Assembly: GCA_947095535.1 (NCBI GenBank)
Contig: OX352772.1
Coordinates: forward strand, 313,110,018 to 313,174,017
Direction: 5' to 3'
Length of the DNA: 64,000 bases
From: Poecilobothrus nobilitatus
Taxonomy: Eukaryota > Arthropoda > Insecta > Diptera > Dolichopodidae
Part shown: piece after piece, positions 59,040 to 64,000 of the stretch
How positions within the stretch are numbered: the first letter of the stretch is position 1
Layout: the number at the start of each line of letters is the position of its first letter
Translations under genes and position numbers: made by a program
The notes under the pieces: model-generated
What the model was told of the DNA's origin: nothing
Databases searched by the model: none
Seen by the model: the letters and a program-made list of their open reading frames with translations, nothing else

Positions 59040-59850
59040 ATTTTAACAGGTGTTCAAGTTACAGGTGTTTAAAAATAGGAAATTTTCAGTTTTTGACCCC
59101 TTACAGCTCCTAAACGGGGGGTGATACAAAAAAAAATGAAAAATTTTTGAAATGACTCATACTTATTTTTAAAGATCTAACTTCTGTCAAAATTTCAAGT
59201 TTCCAACTTAAACCGTTTAGAAGATAGAAGAGTTAAAGGATTTTGCAAAATTTTAGTTTCGCATAACGGTAAATTAAGACACCGTATGCCATAAATATAT
59301 ATTTATTGTATGTATACTTTTAAATCTAATAAAAGTAGTAATCGTTTGGCGTTTTCAAAATAAAGATATACCTAATACAACTTGTGCTATAACAATTTAA
59401 ATATAGAGCTTTTTAGAACCTTTGGGGAGCTGTAGCTTCGTAACGGGTGGGGCTGCAAAAAAAAGTTATTAAAAATAAAATTAATATTTTTGTGAGATCT
59501 ATCAGTAGTTAAAATTTCATAGCTCTATTGCAAAAAAAATGTGGGGATCTAAAAGTTAGGTGTTCGAGAGGTACCCGAAGTTGTGGTCGGATCTCAACCA
59601 AAAAAATAGGGAACCTACAATTTGTTGTAAGAATACTTTGTGTTAATTTCAAGACTGTAGCTTTCTTAATTTTTGAGTTATCTTGCTGACGGACAGACGG
59701 ACGGACGGACGGACAAAGCTCAATCGACTTAGAATTTTTTTCTGATGCGATCCATACCTTTGAAGGTATATCTAGCTAGCTTATTTCGAGGTGTTACAAA
59801 CGGAGGAGCAATTTTAAAATACCCGATCCTTATCGTACGAGTATAAAAAC
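59040..59850 (-). repeat. GTCCG-type dispersed repeat, best copy
   Basis: Read on the minus strand it begins tttttatactcgtacgataa, then cgtttgtaacacctcgaaat, then taagtcgattgagctttgtc, a run of four GTCCG-like units (about 59688-59720), and several hundred bases of degenerate text with aaattttgac, gttatgcgaaac and acacctgtaac words. The order matches the element at 11885. The start, the tgtaacacctcgaaat word and the GTCCG run recall a non-coding repeat abundant in flies (memory, not searched). No open frame. Confidence 0.8.
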
Positions 59851-59854
59851 CACT

Positions 59855-61510
59855 TTAATCAAATTAATAAAAAAACACTATAAAATTTTAATTTAAAAAA
59901 AAAAAATTGTTAAAAAATTTCATTTTATTTGTTTATTTTCTGATGAATAATATTTTAAAACTTCTACTTTTCATACTCGCAAATTTTTTTCAATGAAGTC
60001 ATTTTTTTTTTTAGTTATAACATATTTTACTTAAGATATTAAAATTGCATACCGTTTCACCATAAATTTCAAATATAATCCAACATTACCAGTGAATATT
60101 CAAAAAGAAAAAATTTTGCTTTATGTCATTATATATAGAAATTGAATTACATATATTGATTTTTTTTTTTTATGGTAAACATTTTGAATTAGTAAACTAA
60201 TTTCATTATTTACCTGTATATAAAAAATAAACAAAAAAAAAAAAAAAATGATTACTTTTATTTGATGTGTGTAGAAGGAAAGAATACAAAAATTAATAAA
60301 ATAAAAAAAAGCAAGTATCTAATACGTGATTGATGTTTAATATAATATGATATTTTTACAAAATTAATTTATTTATTGTATATTTAATTGTTAAAAAAAA
60401 GAAATTTATTTGTTTGTCCAGACAAACAGACAAAAAAAAATCCTTATTAAGTTGTTTATTTAATCAATGACGATTTCTTGTATACAATTTCGTTTATCAT
60501 GTTGTATAATTAATCTAGTTCCAGATTTCACTATTTTAATTGATAACAAAATGGAAATGTATTACTATCAAATTTAAGACAGTACATCATAAAAGAATAT
60601 GTACAAGAAAGTTAGACTAAATATCCGATATATAAAGCAATTGTGGAACACTTTATCTGTAAATTTTTTGAAACTATCGAAAACCAGACTGAAAAACCAG
60701 ACTGAAAAAAAATTAAAAGTGAAGAATTCTTCTTAAGCAACAAATCCTCACTATATCAATGCACTTTTCGTTCAGTTAATCTCAAATATTTTCTCTATAT
60801 AATCGAATAAAATATAATCTGTAAACCTAACAAATATTTCATTTGATTAGCATGAAAGATCAGAACTTTTAAAATTTTCAATTCACTGGTTAATTTGGTT
60901 GTGCTAACACTATTTTGAATTTTTTACACATTATAAAAGTACTTGTTCAGAACCACCTTAATTTAAATCCAACTTTATGAATAGATGTGCATTTTAAATC
61001 TCTTTTAAAAATTTTATGCCATTTTTGGACAAGTTAATTAATTCAGTTTCTTGATAATAGAATGAATTTTGCTTAGGTGTAGCAGTAAATTGTTTTCAAA
61101 AGTTTCTTATTTTTTGGATGTTATCCTCTTGGTCAAAGTTAGACAAATCGACGATAAATATTTTTGAAAATTTTCACATGTTTATCAATAGAAAGGTTTT
61201 AATTTTTATAATTTTCGAATCAAAAAAATTATCTGAATTTATTTAGCAAAAATCGGAATTAGAAAAAAAAAAAAACCTGAAATTATCTAGTGAAAATCTG
61301 AATTCATTTAGTAAAACTCAAAAAAAAAACAAAACAAAACAAAAAAAAAAATCTAAATTTATTTAGTAAATACCTGAATATATTTAACAAAAACCTGAAA
61401 ATATTTAATAAATACCTGAATTTGACCAGAAAATGCTATATTAATTATATTTTAATATAAATTCACGGAAAAAACGTAATAATTATGTTTAATTTATTAA
61501 ATAAAACATT
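59855..61510. other. A/T-tract DNA, no gene seen
   Basis: Includes short local duplications such as aaaccagactgaaaaaccag near 60683 and a ctgaaaatatttaataaatac-like repeat around 61330-61430, all non-coding. Confidence 0.4.
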
Positions 61511-61771
61511 ACCATTTATTTTATTTATTTATTTATATTAATATTATATACATAAATGTAATGCAATATTATTGAACCATCGGCTACTAAGACCATTATA
61601 GGTTTTTATACTATTATTAAATTATATACTAATATTATTTATTTTGTTTACATTATATACTATATATTTACATTATATTTGGTCGTAAGGCGAGTATGTA
61701 AAGAAAAAACACTTACGACCTGTGCAGGGATCGAACCCACACTCCTTCGGTTAATACCACCACCATTTATT
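61511..61771 (-). mobile_element. tRNA-derived SINE family A, 5'-truncated copy with target duplication
   Basis: Minus-strand copy of the element at 43847. The direct repeat accatttatt flanks it at 61511-61520 and 61762-61771. On the minus strand it runs from ggtattaaccgaaggagt through the B box gggttcgatccctgcaca to the (aaat)n tail. The A-box part is missing, so it is truncated at its 5' end, as happens when target-primed reverse transcription stops early. Confidence 0.9.
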
Positions 61772-61779
61772 AATTTTTT

Positions 61780-63285
61780 TTTTTTTTTTTTTTATTTAAC
61801 TTTTATTTAATAATTTACATTCTAATTTAACCTAAAAAAAGTTACTACAAAAACGGGTTTATTTTCAAAATATTAATTAACATATAAAAATACAATATTT
61901 TTTTTTGTTAAATTTTTTTCATATGTTTTAAAATTTTATTAATTTTTTATAAGATAAAATAACAAGAATTGCATACTTTTAGGATAGTTTTAATTTAATA
62001 ATCTAAGATAAATTATTTAATGTAAGTTTAAATTTGAAAAAAAAAACTATGATCGTAGTATCGTACTATTGAAATTAATAAAATCTTGTCTTTTTTTGTT
62101 TTTTTTTTTTTTTTCTTGTTTAGTTTTAAAAGTATCATTACATTTTTAAGGTCATTATATCTTTTAGCACATTGAAATTAAGTTTGTATAAGATCACCTA
62201 AGCTTTAATTTTTATATCGTGAATTTATTCACTAATTTTGATTCATCGGACATAAAACCCCATTATCATAAAAATAAATTGTACACCATATGAATATAAA
62301 ATGATATGTGAAAAAAAAAAGAAAACAAAGTGTAATGAAAAGAAAAAGAAATTAAATTTGATCGGTCAGTTTGCTCTGTAAAACAAAGAAAAAAATCGAA
62401 AAGAAAACATAGAATAAAAAAGATAACAGTAAAAAGCATTTTTAATTTTTACAAATAAAACCTAATATTTATTTTATATTATCTTATACTTGTATTGAGT
62501 TAAATTTAATATAAACTTGTACCTACTTATGATATTATAAAACCAATACAACATCTTAAAATCATATCAGACTCCTAAAAAATACTTGAGATTTTTAAAC
62601 AAAAAAAAGATTCTGTTATTTATTCGTTTTTCTTTTTGCTTAGTTTAACTAAAAGTAGAGTAAATATATATATACCTAGTGAACAAATTATAGTGAACTA
62701 ATTGAATAATAATATATTTTCCTTTTGTGGTAAACATTTATTATGACAGGTTAAACATTAACTTATTAAAACATATTATATTATATCTTTATAAATATTT
62801 TTTTTATAGATCTTCATGTAATTTCTTTATACTTTTTTTTTTTTTTAATTTACAATAATTTTATCTTAATTGAATATAATTACATATTTATATTTGCTTT
62901 CAAACGGATATATTTGTGGTAATATTATAGTTATTTTTATATACTATAATTTTATCATTTAGAAAATAATTAAATTTAATGTGCACTGTACTATATTGTA
63001 TATGTGGTTATGACCACAATATTGATATGATTGCAAAAACTTATAGATATTAAATAAAAGAGATCATATAGGTATATATGTATATAAAAATCCGACATAT
63101 TTTATTTAATTATAGTTAAAATGTTTAAGATTTAATCTTTCAATCTAAGAATAATATTATGATTTTCTAAATTTTCTTGTAATCTATGTTAAATGACTCA
63201 AACAAATGACTGAAGGAAAAAAAAAATTAGGAAAAACAAAGAAAAATAAAAATTAAACGCAATTTAAATAACATTGCTCACTTAA
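61780..63285. other. A/T-tract DNA, no gene seen
   Basis: No supported feature. The expected third exon of the second Osiris gene was not found. Confidence 0.4.
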
Positions 63286-63309
63286 CATTTTAATAAATAA
63301 CAATAAGCT

Positions 63310-63660
63310 AACACACGGCGCGCATTGCTGCGCCATTCAATAATTGAAACATATGGGATTTAATTGAAGATATGAGTTAACGAATTTCAATTCTGATAAT
63401 AGAATCAAGTCCACTGTTAAAGAGGGATACGTATACAAAATAATCAATCGGTCGAACCGTTTTTGTTTTAGAGTGAAAAAGTAGAAATACTTGCACCACA
63501 GCCCGAACTTCGCGGTCCGTTAGAGCAAAATGATTAGCACAGACATACTCCTCGTATCCAAAAACTTTTGTATACAAATTTTCATGATGATCGGCTGAGC
63601 AATTAGGACTCTATAAATCACAAACATATAGACAAATAGACAAACATTCATTTTTATATA
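63310..63660 (+). mobile_element. Probable non-LTR/RTE-associated repeat end
   Basis: A GC-rich hairpin ggcgcgcattgctgcgcc (63317-63334) is followed by a complex stretch. That stretch ends in ttttcatgatgatcggctga, taggactctataaatcacaa and a run of acatatagacaaatagacaa words. Such imperfect acagacaaacag tails are typical of abundant dispersed repeats in insects. The 66-codon minus-strand frame at 63377-63577 lies inside and is probably incidental. Confidence 0.55.
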
Positions 63661-63784
63661 TTTTTGTATTTTAGTAAATTTGCTTTTAAATATTTAAATT
63701 TTATTGATGTAATTGATCAACACAGTTAAATGAAATGTATTCGATAAATACAATAGTGGATGGATTTCTATTTTCAGATTGATT

Positions 63785-64000
63785 CTAGTTTAAGTAGATA
63801 GGTAGGTAGGGATTGCAGATGCACACTTAGGTCACTTTAGAGTCACTTTAGAGATAGCTTTAAGTTGATTAAGTCCACATCATTCTCAAAAACTTTTTTC
63901 TTTTTAAAGCAGGAGACGAGCATTCTCACAACAGGTGAAAGATTGATTCCTCTTTCTCTTTATCCTTGCAGCTTCTGAAAAAGTCATATGAGGAAAGTCC
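63785..64000 (+). mobile_element. LINE-tail-like dispersed repeat, copy 2 (cut by window end)
   Basis: Same orientation and word order as 15735-16010: gtgaaagattgatt, ctttatccttgcagcttctg, aaaagtcatatgagg. It starts after a short taggtaggta run and continues past the end of the window. Confidence 0.6.

Overview
The window is eukaryotic nuclear DNA, almost certainly from an insect and probably a fly (Diptera). It is very AT-rich and dense in A/T homopolymer runs, it carries spliced genes with GT/AG introns, and most of it is transposon debris. Two members of the insect-specific Osiris (DUF1676) family are the only convincing host genes. Several repeats also look dipteran, notably a non-coding family with a run of CGGAC/GTCCG units and a conserved-looking tail; that link is from memory and was not searched.

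Layout. 1-6.9 kb: A/T-tract DNA, one SINE copy and a 147-bp tandem repeat. 6.9-7.5 kb: tail of a decayed LINE. 9.0-9.7 kb: exact 372-bp tandem duplication. 11.9-13.0 kb: GTCCG-type repeat built of ~475-bp units. 13.9-14.2 kb: 151-bp duplication with hairpins. 15.4-17.0 kb: nested inverted repeats, a LINE-tail-like repeat and a foldback-like element. 20.5-20.7 kb: SINE-like sequence. 23.2-27.4 kb: transposon cluster, with a nearly complete reverse transcriptase (minus strand) inserted in a piggyBac-like transposase remnant, and a second broken reverse transcriptase on the plus strand. 28.8-29.8 kb: another LINE tail and more GTCCG-type repeat. 33.9-35.9 kb: first Osiris gene, with TATA box, initiator, two exons and poly(A) signal. 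36.7-37.1 kb: foldback-like inverted array. 42.1-42.7 kb: hAT-like MITE with terminal inverted repeats and a probable 8-bp target duplication. 43.8-44.1 and 61.5-61.8 kb: two copies of one tRNA-derived SINE, each with a 10-bp target duplication. 50.4-50.6 kb: LINE C-terminal zinc-knuckle remnant. 53.7 kb onward: second Osiris gene, two exons seen, last exon(s) apparently beyond the window. 59.0-59.9 kb: best copy of the GTCCG-type repeat. 63.3-64 kb: further transposon ends.

The two Osiris genes are on the same strand about 18 kb apart, as expected of the conserved Osiris cluster (the Drosophila Triplo-lethal region), here apparently inflated by transposons. Both encode secreted or membrane proteins with a signal peptide and the CX7C start of DUF1676; the first also shows the long hydrophobic segment and the C-terminal tyrosine motif. 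Family knowledge ties them to cuticle-forming epithelia and endosomal trafficking. Nothing in the window supports a new multi-gene system; the most informative novelties are transposon structures and the differing intron positions of the two Osiris paralogues.
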